NCBI RefSeq assembly: GCF_900176465.1 | Contig: NZ_FWXR01000015.1 | Location: forward strand, 62,001-126,000 | DNA length: 64,000 nt | Direction of reading: 5' to 3' | Source of the DNA: Fulvimarina manganoxydans | GTDB lineage: Bacteria > Pseudomonadota > Alphaproteobacteria > Rhizobiales > Rhizobiaceae | Shown: in pieces, positions 23,735-33,453 of the stretch | Layout: each line of letters opens with the position of its first letter | How positions within the stretch are numbered: position 1 is the first letter of the stretch | Translations under genes and position numbers: made by a program | Notes under the pieces: generated by a model | The model's database searches: none | What the model was told of the DNA's origin: nothing | Seen by the model: only the letters and a program-made list of their open reading frames with translations

Positions 23735-25372
23735 ATGCTGACGCGGCTGAAGGGCGGCCATGTGGTCGACCCGGCAAATGGGGTGAACGGCGTCACCGAT
23801 CTCTATATGAAGGACGGCCAGCTCGTCTCGGCTCCTACCGAACCGCTATCGGCCGACGAGGCGATCGACCTGTCCGGCCATGTGGTCATGGCCGGGGCGA
23901 TCGACATCCATTCCCATATTGCGGGCGGCCATGTGAACACGGCGCGCCTGCTCCTGCCCGAATGGCATCGGGCCTTCTCCTCCCGGCCCGGCGAGACGGC
24001 GCTCTCGCGCGTCGGCTGGACGACGGAAGAGACGGGTCTTCGCTACGCCGAAATGGGCTTTACCACCGTCGTCGAGCCGGCCATGGGGCCGCAGGCCGCG
24101 CTCCATGCCCATCTGGAGCTGGCCGATATCCCCATCATCGACAAGGCGACCCTCGTCGTTCTCGGCAATGACGATCTTCTCATGTCGATGATCCGCGACG
24201 GGGAGAGCGAGGCGGCGATCGCCGATTATGTGGCCTGGACGGTCGCTTCCTCCCGGGCGCTCGGCGTCAAATGCATCAATGCGGGCGGGTCGGCCGCCTT
24301 CAAGGACAATGTCCGCGCCTTCTCGCTCGACGATCAGGTGCCCGATTACGGCGTCTCCTCGCGCCAGATCGTCAAGACGCTGCAAAAGGCGGTGCATGAT
24401 CTGAAGATCCCGCATCCGCTTCATGTCCATTGCAACAATCTCGGCGTTCCGGGCGCCTCGTCCGATGCGGCGGAAGCCACGATCGCGGCGAGCGAAGGCC
24501 TGCCGCTGCATCTCGCCCATATCCAGTTCTATGGCTACGGCACCGAGGGCAAGCGCGGCTTTTCCTCCGAGGGCCGGCGCCTCGCCGCTCTGATCAACGC
24601 CAATCCAGACGTCACCGTCGATATCGGTCAGGTCATGTTCGGCCAGACCGTGACGATCTCCTCGGACGAATTGCGCCAGTTCGCGGGCCGCGCCCAGGCG
24701 AGCCCGAAGAAGAGCATCATCTTCGATCACGAGGCCAATGGCGGCGGCGTCGTGCCGATGGACTACAAGGCGACGAGCTTCTTCAACGCCCTGCAATGGG
24801 CAATCGGGCTCGAACTCTTCCTTCTGATCGAGGACCCGTCGCGCGTCTTCTTCACCACCGATCATCCGAACGGCGCGCCCTTCACCACCTATCCCGACAT
24901 CTTCGCGCTTCTGATGGATCGCGAGGTTCGGGCACGCTGGATCGAGGCGCTGCCCAAGGGCGTCGCCAAATGGACGAGCCTGCCCGAGATCACCCGCGAA
25001 TATACGCTGGAGGAAATCGCGGTCATGACCCGTGCTTCGCCGGCAAGGCTTCTCGGGACAAGTGATCGCGGCCATCTCGGTGCCGGCGCGACCGCCGACA
25101 TTTCCGTCTATCGCCCCTCGGACGACAAGGCCGAGATGTTCGGCAAGGCGGCCTATGTCTTCAAGGACGGCAGGCTCGTGGTGAAGAACGGCTCCGTCGT
25201 CGCGCGCCCCTATGGCCGGGCGCTGACGCTGAAGACGGAAGCCGACAAGGGTATGGAGGCGCGGCTCGATCGCTATTTCGACGAGGCGTACGGTCTTTCG
25301 GCCCAATGGTTCAAGGTGAGGGGCGAAGCGCTCGGTCGCGAGACGCCCTTCCGGGAGGTTTCATGCCTGTGA
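23735..25372 (+). CDS. fhcA: Formyltransferase/hydrolase complex subunit A
   Basis: 545 residues of the amidohydrolase superfamily. GAIDIHSHIAGGHVNTARLL, PHPLHVHCNNLGVPGAS and LHLAHIQFYGYGTEGKRGF supply the metal-ligand histidines, and FTTDHPNGAPFTTYPDIFAL the late aspartate. FhcA hydrolyses formyl-methylofuran to formate in the last step of the pathway. Start ATG has GGGAGG upstream. fhcD begins inside its last codons (10-base overlap), so A, D and C are translationally coupled. Confidence 0.96.
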   Translation: MLTRLKGGHVVDPANGVNGVTDLYMKDGQLVSAPTEPLSADEAIDLSGHVVMAGAIDIHSHIAGGHVNTARLLLPEWHRAFSSRPGETALSRVGWTTEETGLRYAEMGFTTVVEPAMGPQAALHAHLELADIPIIDKATLVVLGNDDLLMSMIRDGESEAAIADYVAWTVASSRALGVKCINAGGSAAFKDNVRAFSLDDQVPDYGVSSRQIVKTLQKAVHDLKIPHPLHVHCNNLGVPGASSDAAEATIAASEGLPLHLAHIQFYGYGTEGKRGFSSEGRRLAALINANPDVTVDIGQVMFGQTVTISSDELRQFAGRAQASPKKSIIFDHEANGGGVVPMDYKATSFFNALQWAIGLELFLLIEDPSRVFFTTDHPNGAPFTTYPDIFALLMDREVRARWIEALPKGVAKWTSLPEITREYTLEEIAVMTRASPARLLGTSDRGHLGAGATADISVYRPSDDKAEMFGKAAYVFKDGRLVVKNGSVVARPYGRALTLKTEADKGMEARLDRYFDEAYGLSAQWFKVRGEALGRETPFREVSCL

Positions 25373-26283
25373 CGGAAACCGCCGCCACGATCAACGGCGT
25401 CTCGATCGACGACTCCTTTGCCGAAGCCTTTCCGATGAGCGGCACGGCGATCCAGATCACGGCGATCAATGAAAAATGGGCGCTGGAAGCGGCGACCAAG
25501 ATGACCGGCTTTGCCACATCGGTCATCGCCTGCGGCTGCGAGGGCGGCATCGAGCGTGTGCTTTCGCCGGCCGAAACCCGCGATGGCCGGCCGGGCGTGC
25601 GCGTCCTCTTCTTCGGCTTCGACGCGGGCGGTCTCGAAAAACAGGTGACGACGCGGCTCGGCCAATGCATCCTGACCTGCCCGACCACCGCCTGCTATGG
25701 CGATTACGAGTCCGATCAGACCATCGATCTCGGTTCGGCCATCCGCTATTTCGCCGACGGATTTCAGATTTCGAAGAAGTTCGCCGGCAAACATTTTTGG
25801 CGCATGCCGGTCATGGAGGGCGAATTTCTCTGCGAGGCTAAGACCGGAATGACCGGTGACGGCGTCGGCGGCGGCAATCTTCTGATCATGGCGCGCCATG
25901 TCGAAGGCGCCTTGAAGGCCTCGGAAGCGGCCGTCGAGGCGATGAAAACGGTTCCGGACGTGATCATGCCCTTTCCGGGCGGCATCGTGCGTTCGGGCTC
26001 CAAGGTCGGCGGCAAATATAAGGGCATGATGGCCTCCACCAACGATGCTTATTGCCCGACGCTGAAGGGCGTAACCGATACGGCGCTGACCGAGGAGATC
26101 GGCTCCGTCCTCGAGATCGTCATCGACGGACTGACCCCCGATGCGGTGGCCAAAGCCATGGCCGCCGGCATCAAGGCGATCACCGATCTCGGCCCCGAGA
26201 CCGGCGCCTTACGGATCGGCGCCGGCAATTATGGCGGCAATCTCGGCCCCCACCACTTCCACTTGAAGGATCTTCTGCCATGA
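25363..26283 (+). CDS. fhcD: Formylmethanofuran:H4MPT formyltransferase (Fhc subunit D)
   Basis: 306 residues of the Ftr family: VSIDDSFAEAFPMSGTAIQI, SVIACGCEGGIERVLSP, LGQCILTCPTTACYGDY and VGGKYKGMMASTNDAYCPTL. It moves the formyl group from dephospho-H4MPT to methylofuran inside the FhcABCD complex. ATG at 25363 has GGGAGG five bases upstream and overlaps the end of fhcA. Its stop overlaps the start of fhcC (ATGA). Confidence 0.96.
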   Translation: MPVTETAATINGVSIDDSFAEAFPMSGTAIQITAINEKWALEAATKMTGFATSVIACGCEGGIERVLSPAETRDGRPGVRVLFFGFDAGGLEKQVTTRLGQCILTCPTTACYGDYESDQTIDLGSAIRYFADGFQISKKFAGKHFWRMPVMEGEFLCEAKTGMTGDGVGGGNLLIMARHVEGALKASEAAVEAMKTVPDVIMPFPGGIVRSGSKVGGKYKGMMASTNDAYCPTLKGVTDTALTEEIGSVLEIVIDGLTPDAVAKAMAAGIKAITDLGPETGALRIGAGNYGGNLGPHHFHLKDLLP

Positions 26284-27089
26284 CCGGCCTCGTCTTCCGT
26301 CTGAAGGGCGAGCCGGAGGAGCGGCTCGATCTCTCGCCATTGATCCCTGAGCGCCTCGACGGGTTGACTTCGTCCGAGATCCAGAAGCTCGGAATCGGTA
26401 CCACCAAGCGCGATCTCAAACTCGGCGACGTTTTCGATGTTTCCGGGGCCGACGTTTCCGACATCCGTTTCGAGGGCGGCTCGGCGCGGCTCGACAAGAT
26501 CGGGCTTGGCCTGTCGAAGGGGTCCATCCGCGTCGAAGGCGATGTGGGCTTTCGCTGTGGGCGGGCGATGCGCGGCGGCGCGATCACTGTGACGGGCTCG
26601 GCCGGCGATCTTGCCGGTTCCGCCATGGAAGGCGGAGAGCTCGTCATCCAGGGCTCCGCCGGGGCTCGTCTCGGCGGGCCGGAAGCCGGCGAGACGAAAG
26701 GCATGAGCGGCGGTGCGATCCGCGTTCAGGGTTCGGCGGGCGAGCGCGCGGCCGACCGCATGCGGCGCGGAACGATCGTGATCGATGGCGATTGCGGCCT
26801 GGACGCCGCCAGCCGCATGATTGCCGGCACGCTGATCGTCGGCGGCAAGGCCAAGGGCACGCCGGGCCGGCTGATGAAGCGCGGAACGCTGATCCTTGCC
26901 GGCGGTGCCGAGCGCCTCGCCCCGACCTTCCTCGATTGCGGGCCGCAGGACCTGATCATTTTGAGGTTGATGGCAAGAGCGATCGGCGAGGAGCTGGGCG
27001 CGGTGCCCTTCGACGGCTCCCCCATGCGCCGTTATGGCGGCGATACGGCCGTTCTCGGCATGGGCGAGGTGTTTCTGCCGCTTCGATGA
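26280..27089 (+). CDS. fhcC: Formyltransferase/hydrolase complex subunit C
   Basis: 269 residues, mostly a beta-helix built from glycine-rich turns: GSIRVEGDVGFRCGRAMRGG, AITVTGSAGDLAGSAMEGGE, LVIQGSAGARLGG and GTLIVGGKAKGTPGRLMKRG. This is the FwdC/glutamate-synthase GXGXG family and a structural subunit of the Fhc complex. The ATG overlaps the fhcD stop by four bases. It ends the fhc group; 120 bases later a convergent gene ends. Confidence 0.95.
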   Translation: MTGLVFRLKGEPEERLDLSPLIPERLDGLTSSEIQKLGIGTTKRDLKLGDVFDVSGADVSDIRFEGGSARLDKIGLGLSKGSIRVEGDVGFRCGRAMRGGAITVTGSAGDLAGSAMEGGELVIQGSAGARLGGPEAGETKGMSGGAIRVQGSAGERAADRMRRGTIVIDGDCGLDAASRMIAGTLIVGGKAKGTPGRLMKRGTLILAGGAERLAPTFLDCGPQDLIILRLMARAIGEELGAVPFDGSPMRRYGGDTAVLGMGEVFLPLR

Positions 27090-27209
27090 GAAGGCTTCGC
27101 GACGGGCGGCACCCGCCGCGATGAGCGCCCTTGAACGAGCGAAACCTGACATTTTGGTTTCGCGAAAGAGCGGCCGGACATGATCCCGCCGCCGGACAGT
27201 TTCGGGCGG

Positions 27210-27833
27210 TTAGGCGGTGCGCATTTCGGCGGCGGGCGAAGCCGATGCCGCCAGGGATACGGCGCTGTCGCCCTGGGTCTTCGTCTCGAACGTGTAGTTC
27301 GGCATTTCCGACGGCGGGGGCGGCGCGCTCCGCTTGTCGGCCATGCGCCAGCGCACCTCGCCTTCATATTTGCCCCGCAACTCCTCCAAAGCTTCCTCCG
27401 AGCGCTGAAGGGCTAGTTTCAGCCTGCGCGAGCGCCTCCGCTCGATCGCGAGAGCGGCGAGGACGAAGGCGATGGCAACGAAGCAGCCAACCGTGAAGAC
27501 GAGACGGAGATCGGCGTCGGCGACGGGCTCCGAACCGATGATCGCGGCAATCGCAATAAACGAGACGGCGCTGAGAACGAGGAGATTTCGGGTCACTATG
27601 AGCGTCAGCGCCAGGCTGACCACGCCTGCGATAAAAAGCATGGGATGGGCTTCGGCGAGCCGCAGAACATCGGGCAGATGCGCGTCTAGAAGTCTGCCGA
27701 TCCACGATGCCACTCCGGTGATCGCGAGCCATACAGCCGACAGGCCGTCGAGAAGCGCCCGGCCAAGGGGCGCCGCAGATTCGGAGATATAAGCCCACAA
27801 AGCCGCGAGTTGATCCTCAAGCCCCTCGTTCAT
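27210..27833 (-). CDS. Hypothetical membrane protein
   Basis: 207 residues, not recognised. Hydrophobic segments at about 28-45, 63-80 (MLFIAGVVSLALTLIV), 83-100 (LLVLSAVSFIAIAAIIG) and 110-130 (LVFTVGCFVAIAFVLAALAI) are followed by a basic stretch (ERRRSRRLK) and a coiled-coil-like region (LQRSEEALEELRGKYEGEVR). The C-terminal 45 residues are proline- and alanine-rich. It converges with fhcC. The rich membrane pattern argues that it is real. Confidence 0.6.
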   Translation of the reverse strand: MNEGLEDQLAALWAYISESAAPLGRALLDGLSAVWLAITGVASWIGRLLDAHLPDVLRLAEAHPMLFIAGVVSLALTLIVTRNLLVLSAVSFIAIAAIIGSEPVADADLRLVFTVGCFVAIAFVLAALAIERRRSRRLKLALQRSEEALEELRGKYEGEVRWRMADKRSAPPPPSEMPNYTFETKTQGDSAVSLAASASPAAEMRTA

Positions 27834-28300
27834 ATTCGTCGTCTCTCATATGTTCACACGCAAATACAAAAATGATCAGGTACTTGCCGATTCCTGCAGG
27901 TGACTTGACCATCGCCTGTTTTCTTCGCACGGCCAAGGCCAGCTTCCAAGCAAGATTACCACGGCACTGCCTGTACGGAAGGTTAAAACCGTCTGCCGAG
28001 GGATGGAAAAGGTGGCGCGAGGGGGACGTCTAGCGGTTCGCAGGCGCCGGAACCAATGAAAGCATGGTCGACGCTTCGTCATCCTCGCTCTCGGAGAGAG
28101 CCGGGACCCATGCCCGTTTCTAGAGAAACGACACTTTGGTGAAGGAAGGGGAGGAGGTTGACCGCGACGCTTCGGGAAAATGGCGAGCGCTGCAGCATGG
28201 CTCCCCGACCCTGACGGGCCGATGATGACGACCGGTGCGGCTTCTGTCACACCTCGCATTCGTTCATATTCGGCGCCGCAGCACCTAAAGCTCAGCCCTA
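27834..28300. other. Gene-free gap with a REP-like repeat and a possible P-loop remnant
   Basis: This 467-base gap holds a REP-like element near 28070-28130 (cgcttcgtcatcctcg end, as at 2394-2500). On the minus strand from 28259 a short frame reads MRGVTEAAPVVIIGPSGSGS, close to a Walker A loop of kinases but lacking the lysine. The frame then runs through the repeat and has no family pattern. A decayed kinase start is possible. No intact gene is visible. Confidence 0.35.
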
Positions 28301-29455
28301 TTACTCAGCCGGTTCGGAATCCTCGCTGAAATCCTGTTTGGCCTCATCATTGGGCTGGCGCGTGAAGCCTTTCAGGCCCGCATGGAGATTGCGGTCGCGC
28401 TCGATCTCGACCGGCGAGGTGACATAGGCGGTCACGAGTTCGGCGAGCGAGCGCAAGGCATGGATATGAATGCGCTCATAGCCGTGGGAGGCGTCGACGC
28501 CGAAGGTGATGAGGGCGGTGCGCACATCGTGGCCGGCCTCAATGGCGGAGGCGGAATCCGAACGGTAATAGCGGAAGACGTCCTTCTGATAGCGGATGTC
28601 TTCCTCCACGCAGAGACGCACCAGCTTCTTGGTCAGATGGAAGTCGAACGGCCCGGTCTGATCGGCCATGGCGACGGTGACGCCGAATTCGGATGAATTC
28701 TGCCCCGGCGCCGTCGTGCCGTTGTCGATGGCGAGCATGGATGCGACGTCGGGCGTCAGGATCGAGGCGGCGCCGACGCCGACCTCTTCGGCGATGGTGA
28801 AGAGCCAATGGATGTCGACCGGGGTCGAGGCACCCTCGCGCTCCATCGCCTCGATGGCGGCGAGCATGACGGCAACGCCTGCTTTGTTGTCGAGATGGCG
28901 CGAGACGATATAGCCATTGTCGAGAAATTCGGGCTGGGGATCGATCGCGACCGTGTCGCCGACCTCTATGCCGAGCTTGGCGAGTTCCCGCTCGTCACGC
29001 GAAAGCGCGTCGATGCGCAGCTCCACATATTGCCAGCCGATGGGCAGCGTATCGATTTCGTCATTGAAGGTGTGGCCGGAGGCTTTCAGGGGCAGGATCG
29101 TGCCGCGATAGATGCCCTTGTCGGAAAAAACCTGGGCCCGCGCGCCTTCGGCGAAACGCGCCGACCAGTTGCCGATCGGCACGAGTTCGACGCGACCATT
29201 CTCCTTCAGGCGCTTCACCTGGGCGCCCAGCGTATCGAGATGGCTGACGACGGCGCGGGCGGAGGCCCGGCGCGAGCCCTGGCGCAGCGCCGAGATCGCC
29301 CCGCGACGGGTCAACTCCACCTTCAGCCCCAGCCGCTCGAGCTCCTTGGCCACATGCCGCACGACCGTATCGGTGTAGCCGGTCGGACTCGCAATCGCCA
29401 GAAGTGCCTTCAGTTGGTCCGTCAGATAGTGGGAGTCGATGGCCAGCCTCGGCAC
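28301..29455 (-). CDS. M42-family peptidase of the NAGGN osmolyte trio
   Basis: 384 residues of the M42 metallopeptidase fold: AIASPTGYTDTVVRHVAKEL, ARAVVSHLDTLGAQVKRL (first metal His/Asp), GYIVSRHLDNKAGVAVMLAA and FTIAEEVGVGAASILTPDV (catalytic and metal Glu). It belongs to the subgroup found only beside the two NAGGN biosynthesis genes (TIGR03106). Its exact part in osmolyte metabolism is not established; turnover of the dipeptide is a guess. It begins four bases after the synthetase stop, so the trio is one operon. Confidence 0.9.
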   Translation of the reverse strand: MPRLAIDSHYLTDQLKALLAIASPTGYTDTVVRHVAKELERLGLKVELTRRGAISALRQGSRRASARAVVSHLDTLGAQVKRLKENGRVELVPIGNWSARFAEGARAQVFSDKGIYRGTILPLKASGHTFNDEIDTLPIGWQYVELRIDALSRDERELAKLGIEVGDTVAIDPQPEFLDNGYIVSRHLDNKAGVAVMLAAIEAMEREGASTPVDIHWLFTIAEEVGVGAASILTPDVASMLAIDNGTTAPGQNSSEFGVTVAMADQTGPFDFHLTKKLVRLCVEEDIRYQKDVFRYYRSDSASAIEAGHDVRTALITFGVDASHGYERIHIHALRSLAELVTAYVTSPVEIERDRNLHAGLKGFTRQPNDEAKQDFSEDSEPAE

Positions 29456-29458
29456 AAG

Positions 29459-31267
29459 TCAATCCTTTCGCGTGTTCCGTTTCTTCGCTTGGGCCGAACG
29501 AACCGAATAGGGGACGGAGAGCGGGAACAGGAGATCGATGAACCGCTCCGCCGTCGGCTGTGGCTCGTGATTGGCGAGCCCCGGCCGCTCGTTCGCCTCG
29601 ATGAAGACGTAGTCCGGTTGGTGCGGTGATTTGATCATGAGGTCAATCCCCGTCACCGGAATCTCGATCGCGCGCGCCGCAGAAACGGCCGCATCGACGA
29701 GGGTCGGATGAACCTCGCCAGTCACGTCGTGGATCGTCCCGCCGGTGTGGAGATTGGCGGTCTTGCGCACGGCGATGCGCTCGCCCTCCGGTAGAACGTC
29801 GTCCATGCCATAGCCGGCATGTTTGACGCAGCGCTCGGTCTCGGCATTCATCGGGATCCGGCTCTCGCCGCCCGTCGCCGCCGAACGGCGGCGCGACAGG
29901 GTCTCGATGAGGTCCCGTACTGTGGAGCGGCCGTCGCCGGTGATCTCGGGCGGCCGGCGCACGGCGGCGGCCACGAGCCGATAATCGATGACGATGAGCC
30001 TCAGATCGTCGCCGATGAAACAGGCTTCCAAGAGAACGCGGTCGGAGACCTCGCGCGCGGCCTCGATGGCGGCTTTGGCATCCTCCAGATTGTCGATGCC
30101 GACAGCAATGCCTCGACCCTGTTCGCCGCGTGCCGGTTTCACGACCACCTGGCCATGGGTCTCGATGAAGGCGGCGATGTCCGCATCATCCGCCGCGCCC
30201 GCATCGATCTGCTCGGGGACCTTCACGCCGGCAGCTTCAACGACGCGGCGGGTCACCGTCTTGTCGTCGCAGATCGACATGGCGACAGCCGTCGTCAGCT
30301 CCGACAGGCTCTCGCGGCAATGGATGGTGCGCCCACCTTGGGTGAGGCGGAAGAAGCCGCCCGGCGCATCCGTCACCTCGGCATGGATGCCGCGTCGGCG
30401 GGCCTCGTCGACGATGATGCGGGCATAGGGGTTGAGCGCGTCGAATTCGGCGCCCGGACCAGTGAAGAGCTTCTCGTTGATCTCGTTCTTGCGCTTGACT
30501 GCAAAGAAAGGGACCCGGAAGAAACCCAGCTTGTCATAAAGGCTGATGGCCTTGTCGTTGTCGTGCATGACCGACAAGTCCATATAGGCGCAGCCCCGCG
30601 CCTGAAAATGCTCGGCGAGCCGCCGCACCAGGCTTTCGCCGATGCCGGGATGGACGGCCTGTGGATCGACGGCCAAGCACCAGAGCGAGGAACCGTTCTG
30701 CGGGTCGTCGAAGGCGCGCGCGTGGTGAACGCCGGTCACCGTGCCGAGGATGGCGCCCGTCGTCTCGTCCTCAGCGACGAAATAGGTGAGGGCCCGATTG
30801 TCCCGATTGGCCGACAGAAAGGCCGGATGGACCTGCACCATATGGCGCGTCTGATAGATCCGGTTGATTTCGGTGCCGTCCTGATCGCTCGACAGGCGAC
30901 GAATGAAATAGCCGCGCGGCCGCCGCGTGCCCGGCCGGTAGGTCGAAAGATCCAGCCGATAGGTGTGCGAAGGGTCGAGAAAGAGCTCCTGGGGCGCGTG
31001 GCTCAAGAGGACATGGGGGTCGGCGACATAGAAGGCGATGTCGCGCCGGTCCGGCCCTTCCTCGCGCAAGGAGGCGACCAGCTCGCCCGCGTCCTGAAAG
31101 GTCTGGGCGAAGACGAGCCGACCCCAGCCGCAGTCGAGAAAGGCGTTTTCGCGCGCCCCGCGCAAGGGGCGCCCGAATTGGGCGGCCGGCGGGGTCAGCC
31201 CGGCAGACCGCTTCCGGCGCAGGCGGTGCTCCGCGCCGGATTTCGCACGATGGCTGTTGTCGGGCAT
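29459..31267 (-). CDS. ngg: N-acetylglutaminylglutamine synthetase (GNAT + ATP-grasp)
   Basis: 602 residues. The N-terminal half is a GNAT acetyltransferase (HPAFLSANRDNRALTYFVAE, WCLAVDPQAVHPGIGESLVR). The C-terminal half is an ATP-grasp ligase (FIETHGQVVVKPARGEQGRG, LEACFIGDDLRLIVIDYRLV, GIDLMIKSPHQPDYVFIEAN). With the amidotransferase it makes the osmoprotectant N-acetylglutaminylglutamine amide. ATG at 31267 is seven bases past the amidotransferase stop; the open frame upstream overlaps that gene. Confidence 0.94.
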   Translation of the reverse strand: MPDNSHRAKSGAEHRLRRKRSAGLTPPAAQFGRPLRGARENAFLDCGWGRLVFAQTFQDAGELVASLREEGPDRRDIAFYVADPHVLLSHAPQELFLDPSHTYRLDLSTYRPGTRRPRGYFIRRLSSDQDGTEINRIYQTRHMVQVHPAFLSANRDNRALTYFVAEDETTGAILGTVTGVHHARAFDDPQNGSSLWCLAVDPQAVHPGIGESLVRRLAEHFQARGCAYMDLSVMHDNDKAISLYDKLGFFRVPFFAVKRKNEINEKLFTGPGAEFDALNPYARIIVDEARRRGIHAEVTDAPGGFFRLTQGGRTIHCRESLSELTTAVAMSICDDKTVTRRVVEAAGVKVPEQIDAGAADDADIAAFIETHGQVVVKPARGEQGRGIAVGIDNLEDAKAAIEAAREVSDRVLLEACFIGDDLRLIVIDYRLVAAAVRRPPEITGDGRSTVRDLIETLSRRRSAATGGESRIPMNAETERCVKHAGYGMDDVLPEGERIAVRKTANLHTGGTIHDVTGEVHPTLVDAAVSAARAIEIPVTGIDLMIKSPHQPDYVFIEANERPGLANHEPQPTAERFIDLLFPLSVPYSVRSAQAKKRNTRKD

Positions 31268-31274
31268 GGCGTCT

Positions 31275-33050
31275 CTAAAGTCCTTGCGTCTGCAGCCACA
31301 TTTCCAGAAGCGCCACCTGCCACAGCTCCGAGCCGCGCAGGGGCGTGATATGAGCGGAGGGGTCGGCAAAGAGCGCGTCCGTATAGTCCTTGCGGAACAG
31401 GCCGCGGCTCTGGGCCGCCTCCGAGTGAAGGGCATCGCGCACAAAATCGAGGGTCGGCCCGGAGAGATATTTCAACTGCGGAACCGGGAAGTAGCCCTTC
31501 TTGCGGTCGATGACCTCCGAGGGCACCACCTGGCGCGCGACCTCCTTCAGAACACCCTTGCCGTCCTGTTTCAGCTTCTCTTCCGCCGGTACCCTTGCGG
31601 CGAGCTCGACCAGCTCGTGGTCGAGGAAGGGCACGCGGGCTTCCAGGCCCCAGGCCATGGTCATGTTGTCGACGCGCTTGACCGGATCGTCCACCAGCAT
31701 GACATGGGCATCGACGCGAAGCGCCTTGTCGACGGGATTGGCAGCGCCCTCCATGGCGAAATGACGGGCGACGAAGTCGCGGGAGACGTCCTCCTCCGTC
31801 AGCCATTCGGGGGAGAGATGCTTAGCCAATGTCTCGTGGCTGCGATCGAAGAAGGCGCGCGAATACGCCCCGAGCGGATCGTTCGCACCGGCCATCTTCG
31901 GGTACCAGTGATAGCCGCCGAAGACCTCGTCGGCGCCCTGGCCCGACTGCACGACCTTGATGTGCTTGGAGACTTCCCGCGACAGGAGATAGAAGCCGAC
32001 ATTGTCGTAGGAGACCATCGGCTCGGACATGGCGCCGATGCAGCCCGGCAGATGCTCCATCAGCTCCGAGCCGGGCACGAAGATCTTGTGATGCTCGGTG
32101 CCGTAATGATTGGCGATGATGTCGGAAAACTCGAACTCGTTGCCGACCTCGCCATTGGCGTCCTCGAAGCCGATCGAGAAGGTGTTGAGACCCTGCTGCC
32201 CGGCCTCGGCGAGAAGCCCGACGATGAGGGAGGAATCGACGCCGCCCGACAGGAGCACGCCAACGGGGACGTCGGCCACCATGCGCCGTGCGACCGCCGT
32301 CTTCATGGCATCCATCACCCGGTCGCGCCAATCGTCGGGCCCCAGGCGCTCGTCGCCGTCGAGCGGGCCGAAATGCGGCGCCCAATAGACCTCGTCCTTG
32401 ACGGAGCCGTCGGCCTCGATCACCCGAGTGGTGGCCGGCGGAAGCTTCTGCACGCCCTTCAGGATCGTATGGGGCGGCGGGACCACGGCATGGAAGGTCA
32501 TGTAGTGATGGAGGGCGACCTTATCGATCGAGGTGTCGACGTCGCCGGTCCGAACAATCGCCGGAAGCGAGGAGGCGATATAGAGGCGCTTGTCGTTTTG
32601 CGACAGATAGAGCGGCTTGATGCCGAAGCGGTCGCGGGCAAGCATGACGCGGCCCGTCTCGCGCTCATGAATGGCGAAGGCGAACATGCCGTGGAAGCGC
32701 TTCACGCAGTCGCGGCCCCAGGCATGGTAGCTCTTCAGGATGACTTCCGTGTCGCCATGGGAGAAAAAGCGGTAGCCCTTTCCCTCCAGCTCCTCGCGCA
32801 GCTCCGGATAGTTGTAGATGCAGCCATTGAAGGCGATGGTCAGGCCGAGCTCGGGATCGACCATCGGCTGTTCGGCTTTTTCCGAGAGATCGATGATCTT
32901 CAGGCGGCGATGGCCGAGCCCGACGCGGCCGCGCATGACCTGGCCGGCGCCATCCGGCCCGCGCGGGGCAAGACAATCGCCCATGCGTTGAACCCGCTCG
33001 GGGGATGCCAGAGTCCCATCAAAGCGAATTTCACCGCAAATGCCGCACAT
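31275..33050 (-). CDS. asnO: N-acetylglutaminylglutamine amidotransferase (asparagine synthase-like)
   Basis: 591 residues. The N-terminal class II glutaminase begins MCGICGEIRFDG with the catalytic Cys2, followed by LAPRGPDGAG and IAFNGCIYNYPELREEL. The synthetase half has the PP-loop PVGVLLSGGVDSSLIVGLLA. The subgroup (TIGR03104) amidates the C-terminal carboxylate of N-acetylglutaminylglutamine. It is first in the leftward trio; promoter and osmotic control should lie in 33051-33430. Confidence 0.94.
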   Translation of the reverse strand: MCGICGEIRFDGTLASPERVQRMGDCLAPRGPDGAGQVMRGRVGLGHRRLKIIDLSEKAEQPMVDPELGLTIAFNGCIYNYPELREELEGKGYRFFSHGDTEVILKSYHAWGRDCVKRFHGMFAFAIHERETGRVMLARDRFGIKPLYLSQNDKRLYIASSLPAIVRTGDVDTSIDKVALHHYMTFHAVVPPPHTILKGVQKLPPATTRVIEADGSVKDEVYWAPHFGPLDGDERLGPDDWRDRVMDAMKTAVARRMVADVPVGVLLSGGVDSSLIVGLLAEAGQQGLNTFSIGFEDANGEVGNEFEFSDIIANHYGTEHHKIFVPGSELMEHLPGCIGAMSEPMVSYDNVGFYLLSREVSKHIKVVQSGQGADEVFGGYHWYPKMAGANDPLGAYSRAFFDRSHETLAKHLSPEWLTEEDVSRDFVARHFAMEGAANPVDKALRVDAHVMLVDDPVKRVDNMTMAWGLEARVPFLDHELVELAARVPAEEKLKQDGKGVLKEVARQVVPSEVIDRKKGYFPVPQLKYLSGPTLDFVRDALHSEAAQSRGLFRKDYTDALFADPSAHITPLRGSELWQVALLEMWLQTQGL

Positions 33051-33453
33051 GGTGCCTCCATATCAAAGGTCTGAAAGGTCGTTTCCGGTTGTCTTGCGCA
33101 AGGATATAGACCAGCCGAGCCGATCATAAACCGTCCGGCACCATTTTCGCTGCAACGCGATAAGCGGCGCGCTTCGTCAGGACAGTGGCGCGACTTCGAT
33201 CCGCTGTTTAGCCGCGAAGCTGTCCTGCCAAAGGGTGGTTCGCGTGACGGGACGACGTCTGCACAGGTGCGGACGGGGATGGCTCGCATTTCTTTGGAGT
33301 GACGTAAATAGTCGATAAGTAAAATATAATATCATGAGTTACATTGCGGCGGACATTAGATTGTTGTGAAGCTTTTTCGTCCTACCAAGAGGCGCTGGGT
33401 AGAATCGCCGTCCTGAAGCACGGCATTTGGATGTGATGCGTCGGGCGGGCAGG
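33051..33453. other. Divergent intergenic region with AT-rich core
   Basis: About 400 bases between the NAGGN trio and the diguanylate cyclase. Around 33305-33350 the sequence is strikingly AT-rich for this genome (gtcgataagtaaaatataat) and is the most promoter-like stretch. No gene, repeat or hairpin of note is visible in the rest. Confidence 0.4.
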
